Positions 12,249 to 25,139 of a stretch of 64,000 nucleotides of DNA are shown here, one piece after another. The stretch covers positions 61,228,184-61,292,183 of the forward strand of contig NC_054538.1 in assembly GCF_017654505.1 (NCBI RefSeq), written 5' to 3'. The stretch is from Polyodon spathula (Eukaryota; Chordata; Actinopteri; Acipenseriformes; Polyodontidae). The notes under the pieces were generated by a model that was not told the DNA's origin, did no database searches, and saw only the letters and a program-made list of their open reading frames with translations. Numbering within the stretch: position 1 is the first letter of the stretch; each line of letters begins with the position of its first letter. Position numbers and translations under genes: made by a program.

Positions 12249-15200
12249 GTAAGTTATGTACATGGTCAAAGAAGTGTACTCATTTGAATGTTTATAAGTT
12301 TTTGCCTGATAAGAAGACAGCTTTTGCGTGTCTTAGTATCATTTAAATAGGGCGTTACATCTTTATTTTGCTGTTGTCAAACTCGCAAAACCAAATGCAA
12401 CATAGGTTCATGACACTCCGGCAGTTCACCAGTCTGTAGCAGTCTTGACTGTACTTTGTCTTCCTAGGAGACGGGCAGTTGTGTAACTCACAGAATAAAG
12501 CTGAGTTCATTGCTTACAGTAAATTGGTAGAAGTTTTTATTTGCAGATTATGATTTTTATAATTGTAATGTCACAACATGATCGATGGTGTCTTTCATTA
12601 GCAGCGTTGTTCTTTTGAAAATGTTTGCATAAGAAAGGGCTGCATCTGTCACAGTAACGTGCAGGGTTTGACCTCCCAGTCCAACCTCTTCATTGAGATT
12701 CTTTTTTTTTTTTTTTTTTTTTTTAACTCGTATGTTTTTCAATTGTGTCTCGGCAAACTAAGCAACACCACTGGTTTTAAATATGTGCATGTACTCGAGA
12801 CATTCAGTTTGGAAGGAAGTGTCTTAAGGAATTTATTTGGCTTGTGCAATTCTTGATGTCAGCTGAGCTTGACCCTAAAATTGCAACAGCATAATTAACA
12901 TGAAACTGGAGACGGCGTGCAGCGTTCTACAGCACTGGGGACTGTGTGTGATTATATATATGTAATGATAAAAGGGATTATTGCTTCTAAAAATAATAAA
13001 AACATTTTTACAAGTGCATGTTTTTCAAACATTTTTTCAAAAATATGTGTTATTACTGCATTGTATATGCATTCCGTACCGCGTTATGTAATGCATGCAT
13101 TTTAATAATAAAATAAAGATGAAACAATATATTGTACGAAATACTCTAGCTGTTAAATACAATTGACAAACACATTAATGTACTATTTAATATACGATAT
13201 TGTAGGTACTACTTGCACGTCTTGACTGTGCAGACACCATTGCAGACTCTAGTTTCATATTATTTGTTGCAAAGTATAAATGTTCAGTTTTTTGGTGGTG
13301 GTTGTTGATCATGTTTTGAATCTCTTCTCCAGTGTGACCATAAATCTATACTCTGTATACATTAAACCTACGGAATCCATAAGGGACATGGTGTGAATTA
13401 AAAAAGAAAGTTCATATCTTGTGATCACCATTTGCGATCTCTCTAATACTCTACTAAATTGTACTACTTAATCTTTATGCGTAGTAGTGTTGAAGGTGAC
13501 GATTTTACGAAGTACTGTTCTTGAAAGTAAAGTTATAGAGTATTGCTATGGTATGGTATAGTTGTAACAATCAAAACACATTTAAATACATTGGTTATAT
13601 ATAAAAAGCATGTTCAATCTATTTTAAAACGTGCCTTTATATTCCCAACCAAAAAGAGTCATTGTGCAACGTACAGCAGTTTCCCATTCTGAAGTAGGCC
13701 TATAACTGTGAAGTGATTTGCTGTATTTTCTCAAGCTGTGCTCAGTTTAAGATAGAGCATGTTGCACAGTAATTGCTTTATATTTTGAAGAGCATCTTTA
13801 ATGCAGTTATTTCGTTATTAAATTCTATTTGTTTTCGTTTTTTCTTTGCTGCCTGTAAAGTTGTCATAAGAGGTCTGGGCTAGACTCTTTTTATTGGTGT
13901 TTTTATTTTTTGTTTTTTTAAACACTGGTCGATCCATATTCCTTCTACAAGAGGCAGCATCAGCTCCAAAAAGTAGACAGATGTCTGGTGACCTAATTTT
14001 AAAGACCTTGCTGGTGCAAGTTTTTAAACAAAAGAAAGAAAAGTTATTATAAATGTACTGCTGAGTGTGGCCAGTAAGAGGATCACTGCTGTTGGCAGCG
14101 AATGTTTGTCAGAAACAGGAGGCTGTGATTTACATAGTCCAAAGAGCACATACTGTGTAAATGAATGAGATCAAGGTCCATTCTGAACTGGCAAAGCATA
14201 GATTAAAATGTCATAGATCTCTGTTTGCATTGTACAGCAGGCCTATTAATTTAAAAACTGAAATACTTTAAAATGGTCCTTTTTTTAAATGTTTATAAAT
14301 CATTTTTCTATTATCAGTAACTTGGTGCAGTTTGAGGTTCACAGTGAGGTTTTGACTGCCCTTCCCTGATGAAAACAGAGCTGAAATTACAAACCCTACA
14401 GTGGTACTCGGGAGTCCCAATAGATTTCCATAAACTTGTTATTAAGAAGACTTTTGAACACTAGCCAGTGCATGCGTTTTCTCCTTCAAACACCAGTTGG
14501 AGGAGAGTGACTTAACTTCTGCTTCCTTATCCTAGCTTACAGTAGGAAAAGTAAGGACTTCCCCTACCTCTGCACATATTTTTGCTCCATATTGCTGTAG
14601 ACTCCAGGATTCGGCAAACAATTCCAGTATTATGAAAAGTGAAGCTGGAACCAAATGATTGGGTTCTCTGCAATACCGTGGTTCCGTTTTCAGAGTTCAG
14701 ACTGATCTTGTGAACTGCAGAGTATGAGTTGTGTAGACCCCGGGCAACAGACAAAACACTCTTTTCATCGTCTTTTTTTTTTTTTTTTTACTAGTACTGT
14801 TATATACAGGAAAGATTAACTTGGCGCAGGTTTTATTTAGAGATCTGATCAGGCAATTGTAAGGTCACATTAGTGGTGGTGCCAGTGTAGCTTCAAGCAC
14901 TGCTCAACCCCACACTCTGCTCTTGGCCTTGCTCAAGCTCAGGGAAGTCCTGAGATGGCTTCTCTTCCCCCTCTCTAAGGGAGGCAGTGACACGTGCACA
15001 CTCACACTTGCACACTCTCACTTTTATGATTGCTTTGTGTGTATTATTGTGCAAGTACTGTATGCACCAAACGCACCAGGACATTTAAAACTGAATTAAC
15101 GTTGTTGTTTCAATGTCTCACCATTGAACATGTTATGCACATGTTCAAGTGTCCTTTGTGTAAAAATTATAAATACATTTATTTCTTAAAATATCCCCCA

Positions 15201-15856
15201 AAAAATTGATAGTGTACATAGAAGGAAGCTTTCACTTATTTTTTTTTTTTCTTCTTTAAAGTATGTCCCATTGGTTCTAGAAAATCACTCCCATTTGTGA
15301 AGGTGAGCTGTTCAGTTTACTTCCTTGAATTGAGGGGTTGGTAAGAGCAAAGAGAGAGCGAGAGCACTGTGCTTGTGCTGTTGTCTCTTAGAGGCAGCCT
15401 GGCTGCATATTGGAGCTGCCACAAAGCAGGTTTGACAAGTTTTAAATGTCTGCAGGCCAGGACCGTTTCCTTTCAAGAGAAGTGCTGGTTATGGCCAGTG
15501 ATTTGCTAAGAACATGTTTTCTACTTTCAGCCTACAAAGCACTAATTTACCCATGCCTGCATCTGCATGATATTTGGGGTTTGTACATTTGTATTATGCT
15601 GATGCTATTTAACAACTAATTTGAAGTACTCTTCCAAAAATATTATGGCTTAACATTACTTGGCAACGTTAACTTCAAAGTACTTTGTGTATAGACAGTA
15701 CTTTTTAGACAATTTTGAAAATAAAGTCCTGTAGTTGCTGCTGAATAGGAAAACGTCCATATTCGACGTAGTGTAACTAAATCGTCTGATTGACTGTAAA
15801 GAACTTGACTTTTTTTTTTTCAGTGAGATTAAACATATGTGCTTTCTCGTTTTCTC

Positions 15857-15857
<1 letters not shown>

Positions 15858-15888
<31 letters not shown>
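15858..15888. repeat. Compound (TA)n(TG)n microsatellite
   Basis: Six TA units followed directly by nine TG units. Confidence 0.95.
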
Positions 15889-17716
15889 ACAGTAGCACTG
15901 GTGATGTGGTCCAGGTTAGCTATTTTAAGCCAAACAGGTAGGTATCTTCAGTTTCAACAACTTAGTGGCTGGGACTTATTTGCAGTTACATTATTGTTCT
16001 GACTACTTTAGTGTCTTGCTTACTGTTAAAATAATTTTAGCGCATTTCCTCACATTTGTGGCCATTCAATAAAAATGTTACATTTTTACATTGGATCAGT
16101 CATCAATAACTTTGTTGGCCAAACATCCTGCATATTACAGTTGAATGGTCCTTTGTCCCTTCACCTTTTGAACTTGCTTCAAAGTATGGGCCCATAAAGA
16201 GGAAAACTTAAGCCACCGAATCTAGCCAAGTTGCACAGGTGAGTGGGATGTTCTTTGACATGCTGCATTGACTTAATCGTGCATGTTAAGCACTCTTTGA
16301 CAAAAGAAACACCGTAGGAGTGTGTTTTTACACACTGAGATAATATTGCATTTCTTTCATGGGATAATGCTGCTATTATTTGTAAAATAACTTTATTTTA
16401 CAATTTGCCTGAAGCTGAAATTAAAGCAGTGTGGGTGTCATATTGATAGTTTTAATGTGGTGTGTCTGACCATTGATAAACACTGGAAGCTTGCTGCACC
16501 CTCAGGACCTCAAATACTACAGTAAAGTATGCGGCAAGCTAGAGAGAGGGCTAGGCACGTGGATGGAAACACTAGTATCAAATTACTGTATTATAATGTC
16601 TCCTCTCTTTCTCTCTCTCTCACTTGCTCGCTTACTGCTGTCAGCTTGTCTTAATTGTGTTACCTGTAACAAAGACTGTTTAACCTAATCTCTTATAAAG
16701 ACTGTTTACAGTGCACAACTAGCAAGGATGGTTTTCCATTTTATATTTGACACTGTTATAAAGCCTGATTTTAAGTATTTTACATCAGTGTGGTTCAGTA
16801 AAGTTTTGTTTTTATGCTGGCTGCATAAAAATATAATTATTGGCCGCCTTGATTGTCTTTAGAAGTAAATGAGATTTTGAGAAACAATAGAATCCATTTT
16901 AATTCGTTGCAATGTTTAACTGGCAGGTAATATTAGGTGGTGCTGTACATTAGCTATCGAATTACATTTTATTTGGTATAAACTAAAACAGGATTTCAGA
17001 ATTTCCAGAAGCTTTTGAAAATCAATTAAAAAATTTTTTAAAAAATTTGCAGATAAATATATAAGTGAATTACTGTAGATGTGTTTGTTTGCTGTTTTGC
17101 CTTTGTAATGTCAGATTCTTGATGCTGTGACCCTGCTTCTTGACGAAGGTCCCAGTTTGTGTGTCTATAAAACCTTTGTACTCATTGTGCTGTTTGTATG
17201 CTTTTAAATAAATTCACAGACCGTTAGAAAAAGGAAAGTGTTGTGTGCAGGAAACTAATGGATTAGGTGTGCTTTCTACTGTACTGTAAAATGACTGCCA
17301 ACATCCTCATAAATGCTAATTCAAAAGAATAAGAGCTCTGCCAGTGGTTTTAGCAAAAGAGCTCAAACTGAAGGAACATTTTCACTGGCTGAAGTTGAGA
17401 TTCAGGTTAACGAGGTGACTAATAAATGAGTCAGATTCAATTTAGGTCAACATTACCTGTACCGCAAACCATTACTAGATGTGCAGCAGTATAATCCCAT
17501 GAAGAGACTTCCCAGAGAACTGTACAGTACAGTAATCTTGTAGTAATAGTACACTTAGTTGGAATTAAAGAAAACCCACTTACAATGCTACACTAAAAAG
17601 TTGACAAATGTTGAAGTGTGTTTGTAGATGAAAAAGTACCCAATGATGTGGTCCTCTTTTATTAATGCGATCTGCGACATAACCCTAGGGGCTGCACAGT
17701 ACTTGGCCTCCATTAC

Positions 17717-17749
17717 TACTGGAGGGGAGGGGAGGGGAGGGGAGGGGAG
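17717..17749. repeat. (GGGGA)n G-rich tandem repeat
   Basis: Five to six copies of a GGGGA/GGAGG pentamer. With four or more G-runs at short spacing it could form a G-quadruplex. It lies about 110 bp upstream of a CCAAT sequence (17859-17864) and a candidate alternative first exon. Confidence 0.9.
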
Positions 17750-17899
17750 GATACATAAGAAATGAATCAGGAAGTAGCCGAGTGCCAGCCCAGCTTTGGG
17801 CCACACTTACTACGCTAACCCCTCCCAACTTCTTTTCCAACCTTTGGACTTTGGCAGCCAATCACTGCCTGGCAGTTGTGCTGAGTAACAAAAAAAAGA

Positions 17900-18055
17900 G
17901 AAAAAAAAAAGCAGAGCATGAATCTACAGGGTGGGGCTACTGAGGCATTTGGCTCCTCTGGAGCGTGCCCTGTAGTAAACTCACTTCACTCCGCACATGG
18001 ACAGATTGGACAGAGGGAGAGACTGCAGCTTCTCCCGAGGGAGACTCCCCACCCA
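17900..18055 (+). other. SERTAD2: Possible alternative first exon of SERTAD2
   Basis: A GC-richer block ends at a CCA|GTAAGT donor (exon end 18055). Upstream lie an AGCCAATCA CCAAT-box sequence near 17858-17866 and the G-rich repeat at 17717-17749, which together resemble a TATA-less promoter. The 5' limit is arbitrary. It would splice to the acceptor at 20816/20817. No conserved peptide is encoded. It could equally be a chance donor. Confidence 0.3.
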
Positions 18056-19025
18056 GTAAGTTCTGGTTTTGTTTTGATCTTTACACAGTTATTACAGGAC
18101 TGTACAGCACTAGTAGTTATATTAGGGTTTTTACTTCCCTCCTTTCTGTAGGTAAATTCCCAGCTGACTTGTCTGTCATGGCAACAGCTAGAGAGCCTAC
18201 TGCCTGGCCCAGACAATTATACTTCCTGACAACTGTTTGCCGAGAATTGAAATTTGGGCTTGACATTCGTCAGTAACAACTATCACTTTGCACGGTGGTA
18301 GGAGTTTAATGGATCCGTTTGTGAAAAGCCAAGAAAGGAGCAATGGGAAACCTACAGTAACATAGGACAGCTTTTGGGAATCCAGTGCGCATGGTCTCTA
18401 TTATTAAGTCCTGATAGACAAAAGCATTTTTGTTGTTTGTTTTTTTGCAGCCTAAGCTAACGTAGTTCTAATTCAATGAGAGGACTATACTTTTAAATGT
18501 TAATTTTGCAATTATGATTTGGTGAGTTTTTTTTCTCTCCTTTTGTATTTAATAATTTATACATTTTACGTTTTTAGAAACCTGTATAGAAAGACTTTGA
18601 TAGTCTTTCTGGTGGTTTTTGAGGCAATTTTCACATGGCATAGAACTGTGCAGGTATGCCTATTTTATACTAATTGTGTAACATAAAGCAGATCACAGTA
18701 GAAAGGTAATGACAGTTACAAATAGTTATGTAATGTTTACAAAGTTAATAGGAAAATTTACTGAACACGTACACACTCAAACACGTTTTGCATATTGAAT
18801 AAAAGAGTTAATATTTAAAAATGCTTGTTTTATAAAGCTGTGAATAGTATAATTAAAGTTGATTCCAGTTCCTCTGGGCAGGTTCTTTACTACCTAGCCT
18901 TTTCTAGGGGAGGTACACTTGTCTTGACATGCCTGGGTGCCTGGTTAGAAAGCAGGGAGGGCGGGCCGCAGTCCGCAGTCAGTGACACTTGCGTGATACC
19001 TCTGATATTTAGACATTTTCTACAG

Positions 19026-19194
19026 GAAGTTTTGAGTCACGTTTAGCTTGACAGACTTCCTGGAAATTGTTGTCATAAACGAAGTGTAGTAAAACTTGTA
19101 CGTGGATTTCAAGAAGTATGCTCTCGAGACTCTCTTCACTTGTAGATACTAGGAGTTAACTGGAAAATCTGAACTCGAATCTCTATTTCAGAAG
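19026..19194 (+). other. SERTAD2: Possible 5' UTR exon of SERTAD2
   Basis: Bounded by an acceptor-like ATTTTCTACAG ending at 19025 and a strong donor AAG|GTAAGA after 19194. The 169-nt block has several stops in each frame, so it could only be untranslated. It lies 1.6 kb before the coding exon on the same strand. Supported by splice signals alone. Confidence 0.3.
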
Positions 19195-20820
19195 GTAAGA
19201 CAATACGTTTTGGGATGGCTAATTAATGTTAATGACATTTGAAAAACAACTTGAGAATATAAAGTAGTACCGGCTTCAATTAATTGGTTTTAAAAGGGTC
19301 AGGATTTTGATTTTGACTAATATGAAGTACAGAACCTGAGAGGTATTCTGGAGTTTAGGGTGTTTTGAGAGATTAGATTAGATTTGAGGTTACTTTTATT
19401 TAAATGTTTCTATCTTTCTCTGTATATCATACTTGGGCATGTTTTACTCCTATCTAGAGAACCAATTATCCAATTGGGCTGAAACTTGATAAGGACGCAC
19501 ATTCTTTGTAGACAGCTGTCTGTATCAAACATACATTTTCATAATGTAGATGGAAGTAATGGATTATTAGTTTATGACACTCACCCCCACCCCACAGTGT
19601 GATGTCATTTTCAGACACAGCAAGGGGAGAACACATAATGTATAAAGTCAGGGCGATTCCAGGATAGATAGATGTCTTTTTACTGAGTAACTCGGTTTGC
19701 GCTAATGATGAAAAATCAGGTGAAACAGTCTTCACTTACTGCTTTCACAAGCTGGGGTTTTGTTACACTATACAGTATTTATTATTTAGTGGCTGTAGGT
19801 GCAGAGTAGTGGTAGTTTATATCTTCCAGTAAGCAAGTATTGTGAAGGTCAGTTGTACAATGTTTTAGTATTGCATGTTGCAAAGTCCATTGTAGTAATC
19901 ATTTCAAGTAGTATTTAAGAATGTTGCCCCACAGTATTACAAAGATAATACTGAATTTAGATATTTTTTTTCTCTCATTTGTTGTTCAAATGAGTTGTTG
20001 GATGTCATTTTTCTTGTTTCAACCTAATTGGCTTGTTAATGTATTGGGCTTTTAAGGGCTAGCAGTCAGTTGTATTGTTGTTTTGAACCTGAAGTTTAAT
20101 TAGGTGATTTGATTTAATGTTGGATTAAACATTCACACTAAAGAGTACAAACCATTAAGCTGCCGTTTGTTTTATTTAACATTTTCTGATTTACATAAAT
20201 ATTTCATATTTAATGATGCCATATTTGGGGAATTTGCACGAAGTGGGAGAGAGCAAAGCAGTTTCCATTTTGGTGAAGCTGGTAGAAATTGTAAGTTCTG
20301 TTGAAATTAATGAAGCAGGCATATTCTGAAGAATGAGAACAGATGTCTGCTCACTTAAGGACCTGCACTCTGACACAGACTGCATGTCCAGAGGCATCTG
20401 CAAAGCCTCCTTTAGCTACTGCACCAACATTGAGTTATTTGAGAGAGCATGTATACAGTAGGCACACTGGGTTTTAAATAGATCTGTGTACAGTGTGCAT
20501 GTGAAAGCGATGATTTTGGATAAAACGGGGTTAATGTCTGCTTTGGTATAGTGACCTGGACTCCAGGGCTTGTAATGTATTATTACAGGAAAGCACAATT
20601 TGACAAGTAATTGCATATGAATGAGAAATGTTTTTTTTTTTTTTTTTTTTTTTTTTTCTTATTTCCTATTGAGTTCAAGTTAAGTATTCCTCAATTCAGG
20701 TTACACTTATTCTTACGAACAGCCAATACTTCAAAGTGTACTGCAAAGTAAAACACTACCTGCTGTTTTCAGATCTGAAAATGTAACTGTCCTTGTTTTG
20801 TATTGCTCTCTTGCAGATAT

Positions 20821-21849
20821 ATGTTGGGTAAAGGGGCGAAGCGGAAGCTTGATGAGCATGAAGACGGGCTGGAAGGCAAAGCGGCATCGGCGGGGGGCGG
20901 CCCGTCGAAGGTGTCCTACACCCTGCAGCGGCAGACCATCTTCAACATCTCCCTCATGAAGCTGTACAACCACCGGGCGCTGACGGAGCCCAGCCTGCAG
21001 AAGCGAGTGCTCATCAACAACATGCTGCGGCGCATCCAGGAGGAGCTCAAGCTGGAGGGCAGCCTGCGGCCCATGTTCTTCGCTGCCTCCCAGCCGCAAG
21101 ATGACCCCCTGGACGAGGGCTACCGGGAGGCCCAGCCAGCCTTCAGCATCCTGTCAGCCACTGCACAGCCAGCCCAGCCCTCTGCTCTTACAAGCACTAC
21201 ACCACTAGAGTCCTGCCTCACCCCTGCTTCCCTCCTCGAGGATGATACTTCTTTTTGCACTTCTCCTCCAAGTCTGACTCCCCACCCCCAGCACGACGGG
21301 CCTACCAAACCACCTCCACCACCCCCGCTGGTGGCTATTAAAGACAGTTTTTCCTCGGCCTTGGATGAAATAGAGGAGCTTTGTCCCACATCTACCTCCC
21401 CTGAGACCGCAGCAGTGACAGTGACAACACCCAGAATGCCACCGCTGTCGCCAGCACCTGTATTAGACTCTAAAGACCTTGAGACCAACGTCTGTAGCCA
21501 AAAGTTTGAGGGACTGGTCACACAGCAGGAGAGCAAAGCATCAGCAGCCGCTGAATCAAAGCTAGTGGACTCATCGTCGCCCAGTAACTTTGAGATTACG
21601 ACTTCCACTGGTTTTCTCACAGACCTGGCCCTGGATGACATCCTGTTTGCTGATATTGACACCTCTATGTACGATTTTGACCCATGCACGTCCACTACGG
21701 GGACCACCTCCAAAATAGCCCCTGTAACCGCAGACGATCTCCTCAAAACCTTATCTCCTTATAACAATCAACCAGTCACCCCAAATCAGCCTTTCAAAAT
21801 GGACCTCACAGAGCTGGACCACATAATGGAAGTACTTGTTGGCTCTTGA
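20821..21849 (+). CDS. SERTAD2: SERTA domain-containing protein 2 (TRIP-Br2), complete single coding exon
   Basis: A nuclear transcriptional co-regulator of the TRIP-Br family, linked to E2F/DP-dependent transcription and to lipid metabolism in mammals. The frame opens further upstream, but the acceptor CTTGCAG ends at 20816, so translation starts at the ATG at 20821. The product has 342 residues, slightly longer than the mammalian protein. In order: MLGKGAKRKLDEHEDGLEGK N-terminus (1-20) with a basic KRK; SERTA domain (about 33-80) including LQRQTIFNISLMKLYNHR and LINNMLRRIQEELK; TPLESCLTPASLLEDD (127-142); a proline run (164-169) and an Ala/Thr-rich middle not conserved with mammals; DSFSSALDEIEELCPTSTS (175-193); and the conserved acidic C-terminus FLTDLALDDILFADIDTSMY (265-284) through MDLTELDHIMEVLVGS (327-342), a leucine-rich stretch resembling a nuclear export signal. 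The first 300 nt are much more GC-rich than the rest. Identification is very secure from both conserved ends. Confidence 0.98.
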   Translation: MLGKGAKRKLDEHEDGLEGKAASAGGGPSKVSYTLQRQTIFNISLMKLYNHRALTEPSLQKRVLINNMLRRIQEELKLEGSLRPMFFAASQPQDDPLDEGYREAQPAFSILSATAQPAQPSALTSTTPLESCLTPASLLEDDTSFCTSPPSLTPHPQHDGPTKPPPPPPLVAIKDSFSSALDEIEELCPTSTSPETAAVTVTTPRMPPLSPAPVLDSKDLETNVCSQKFEGLVTQQESKASAAAESKLVDSSSPSNFEITTSTGFLTDLALDDILFADIDTSMYDFDPCTSTTGTTSKIAPVTADDLLKTLSPYNNQPVTPNQPFKMDLTELDHIMEVLVGS

Positions 21850-24800
21850 TCAGAGAAAAAAAAAATTCAAGAAACCTTTACTTTGTATTTGTATAGTTTT
21901 TTATATAAGAAATTGATGGTGATAATGACACCCTGTACTTCACAACACTGTGCATGCTTCCTTGCTTGCCTTTCAGAAAAGAAAATGAGGATCACACTAG
22001 GCTTTTAGCAGAATTCGAGTGCCTTCATCTGTGTACGACCACTTTGTAAATTCTGGTTCTGTGTAATTTTTTTATTTTTATTCTTCATTGAGAGAGATGT
22101 CTACCTGTAGAAAACAACAGTTCCCACGAACAGTTATGTTCTGGTGCAAAGAATGGACTTCAAAATGTTAAGCACAAAGAATATTCAGAGAGCGTTGAAT
22201 TGCATGGGCATTTCTGTGGATTTTTGGTTTTCAATAATGTTTATTGTAAGAGAATTTTTTATTTAAATTGTGTTTATTTTTGGTTTTGTTTTCCGGAACA
22301 TAAAGGCGGCCGATTTTAAAAGTTCTGTGCTTATCGACATTACACAGCTGTTTAAAAACTGCTGCCCAAATTTATTTTATATTTTTGTACAAATTCTGCA
22401 AGTGCTGGTATTGTTTTCTAAAAGAGAAAAAAAAAAAAAGTTTCTACATAAAGTAGCTATTTTGACAGGACGTGCTCCAAGACATCCTGCTTACTTCAAC
22501 TGTACAAGATGGACTTGTACTTTTTATACAAATAGTGTGATGTTTTTATATGTGAATAATGCAAGTACTGGATCAAACAAGTCTGCAATATAAGTTTACT
22601 GGATGCAAATACATGTGCTTTAGGGAAGGTGAGGGTATTTCAATAGAAGGTTCACACATCTATTTGTGAACTGCAGCGTTCAAGTTTCTGGATTACTAAA
22701 CTGGCAATACATTTTCTTGGTAACCACTCACTGTGACAAACTAACGAAGATAAGAGAGAAATCAGAAAACCTAAGACTGTCATATCCACAGCCACTAAAC
22801 GAAGGCTTACAGTATCTATTAGTTTCAAAAGCATTGTATTGATTGGCAACCATTTTTCATAGTTGATTTTTATATTAAGATATTGGAGTACACGCTAAAA
22901 GCTGACCTTAAGGGGCAGGTATGAATGGGAAAGACATTTTGTGGTTTAAGATTAGAAAGAAAATGGTTGATTTGTTGTTTTAAAAGCCTGAAAACGTGTT
23001 TACTTACATTAAGTTTTGAATTGAAGATGCAAGCAGTGAGTGATTTTTTTTTTAATTTATTTTTTATTACAGGCAAATGCATCATGTGGTTTGCTGCAGT
23101 GAAACAATTTCGATTCATAGTTACAGAATTTAAAGAATTCTTACTCTGATTTTGTTACCTTAATACAAAAAATATTATAACGTTTAAGTGGTCTTCATTC
23201 TACTATACATGACTTGATCTGACATTCCTAATGTGGACAGTATATAAGAAAAAGCATCTTCCAGAGTCATTCAACCCAAGCTTTCATACAGCTCACAATT
23301 GTCTGTGTTGAGAGCGCTGTTTTAAAACAAAAGTACAGTATGTGTACGCGTCACATCCGTGAATCCCATTTCTCGCATGAAGAAACTAGCAGCTGATGAC
23401 CTGTATGTGACCTGACATCACTTCTAAATCTGGAGCCAGCAACATGACATCGCTTGGCATTTGTAATATGACTGGTCGGTTGTTTCACTGATGTAACTGC
23501 TTTACAATTTCAAAACCCTTTATTTAATTTTGTTTTACCATCAGTATACAGGTGAACCTAGGTTTTTATATGCATGTTTTCCTCTGGATCTACGACCTTT
23601 CTTTACAAAAACTTAACTGCACCAAAAGCATATTTTAATTAATTGTCTTGTATGTTTTTTTTTTTTGTTTAAGTATATAAACTATTGCAATGTATCATGC
23701 CTGTTGCCAAATTACTATGGCATTTGTAGCTTTTTAATGGTACTCTTTAGCTGTTTGTGTGCAGGGTTACAACTTGTATTGTTGAAAATGCATATGGCTT
23801 CTTTGAAGAATAACTCTTAATTTATTTAAGGTTTTATTTGTTTGTTTTACGCCATCCCTTTTCTTTTTTCTTTCTTTATTTATGCTCTCTCCTTGTCATG
23901 GATAAGGTTGGGTCGGTTTTGTTTTAGGGCAAACTGGCACTTTAACCCGCTGCACAGATTTTAGGAAAGCTACCACGATGAAGGAATGCAGATTTTCGTT
24001 TATGCACTTTTTTTTTAATTGGGTCTTCATTTATATCTGTACTGCAATTTTTAAAAAAAGGTTATATAGTAAAGCTTTTCGATAACCACTTTAAGCAGGG
24101 ATCTTTAAAGGGTACCTATAGAAGGTAGCACATAAAGGGGAGTGGCGTGTATTCAGTTGTAGAAAGCCAGTGTTAGTAGACTTATTTGGGACCATTGACT
24201 GGAATTCTTTTTTTGTTGTTGTTTTTGCTTTTAAACTGACACATTCATTCCTAGTTTGCAAATGCTGTTTTACCTTTCATTCCTTTAAGCTCTGTAATAC
24301 TCAAACCTAAAATGTGATTTTTTTTTTCTCAGCTACAGGCTAAAAAGTGATCTGATCAGCTGATGTAAGCAGCCCCACATTTACATCACCCCCTCTCAAA
24401 GGCCCATCTGCATTTAAATATAGCAGTCTGTCTCGGAGGAGGTGCATTATAAAGAGAGTTGAAACTGTGAACAAAGGCTTTTTTTACTCTGTGTAGGGGA
24501 ATGATTTTAACAAAAAAAAATGTTCACGCTGTTTAAAGTGGTTATCTTAAGTTTTTATATGTACTTCAAGTACAATAGACAAAAATGCCTTTTCAAAGTT
24601 TAATTTTATATCCTGCTGACCACAGGGTTCTCACACAACCAGCCTGCACAAATATGGTGTCTTCCCATCTACTGTTGGGTTCTTTGAAGTGAATGCCAAT
24701 AAAGATTACCAGAGGCCAGAATGGCAGTAGCATTTCAGATCAATGTGTCTCTCCTCTTAAAACAAATCTGAAGTTAAGAAAAAAAAATAAACATAATAAA

Positions 24801-25131
24801 TCAACACAATTTGCAGCACACTTCCTTATACTTTTCTGTAATTTCTTCTTCTGCTTGATGTGCATTTAACTTTGAAGTAGTGTTGCAGGGGTTGCATCAT
24901 GTACACAATAACCTTGTCAAGGGCAGTTGCAGTGCAGCCATTTGAGAATAGAGAAGGACTCTTGGTGAGGAATAATATATCTGGGGGGGGGGGAGTAGTA
25001 TTTATTGTACAGAAGTAAATTGAACAATTATGAAGTGACATGGAGAGAGCAGACTGGACAACTACAAAAAAGAAAACCTGGGTTTTGAAGTGATTTTTGT
25101 TTTCATTAAGTTATTTATTCTTTATTTTCTG

Positions 25132-25139
25132 TGTAAATA
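25132..25139 (+). promoter_or_regulatory. Pumilio response element candidate in SERTAD2 3' UTR
   Basis: TGTAAATA is an exact match to the UGUANAUA consensus for PUF-family RNA-binding proteins. It lies on the transcribed strand in the distal 3' UTR, next to ATTTATTTTATT AU-rich sequence. Function is inferred from the motif only. Confidence 0.4.

Larger units (their letters stand above)
12249..20816 (+). other. SERTAD2: Inferred SERTAD2 intron 1 with possible alternative 5' exons
   Basis: Bounded by donor GTAAGT at 12249 and acceptor TTGCTCTCTTGCAG ending at 20816. Inside are poly-T runs (12702-12724, 14770-14789, 20631-20657), a TA/TG tract (15858-15888), a (GGGGA)n tract (17717-17749), two candidate alternative exons (listed) and a short hairpin at 18588-18610. 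No coding exon was recognised. Confidence 0.5.

Noticed and set aside
20803..20820. Upstream in-frame ATG giving a 348-residue SERTAD2
   Set aside because: The first ATG lies before the splice acceptor CTTGCAG at 20811-20816 and would be intronic; the conserved N-terminus MLGKG begins at 20821.
20731..21099. 122-codon minus-strand frame
   Set aside because: Antisense shadow of the GC-rich 5' part of SERTAD2.
21120..21746. 208-codon minus-strand frame
   Set aside because: It is the antisense shadow of the SERTAD2 coding sequence, which is identified beyond doubt on the plus strand.
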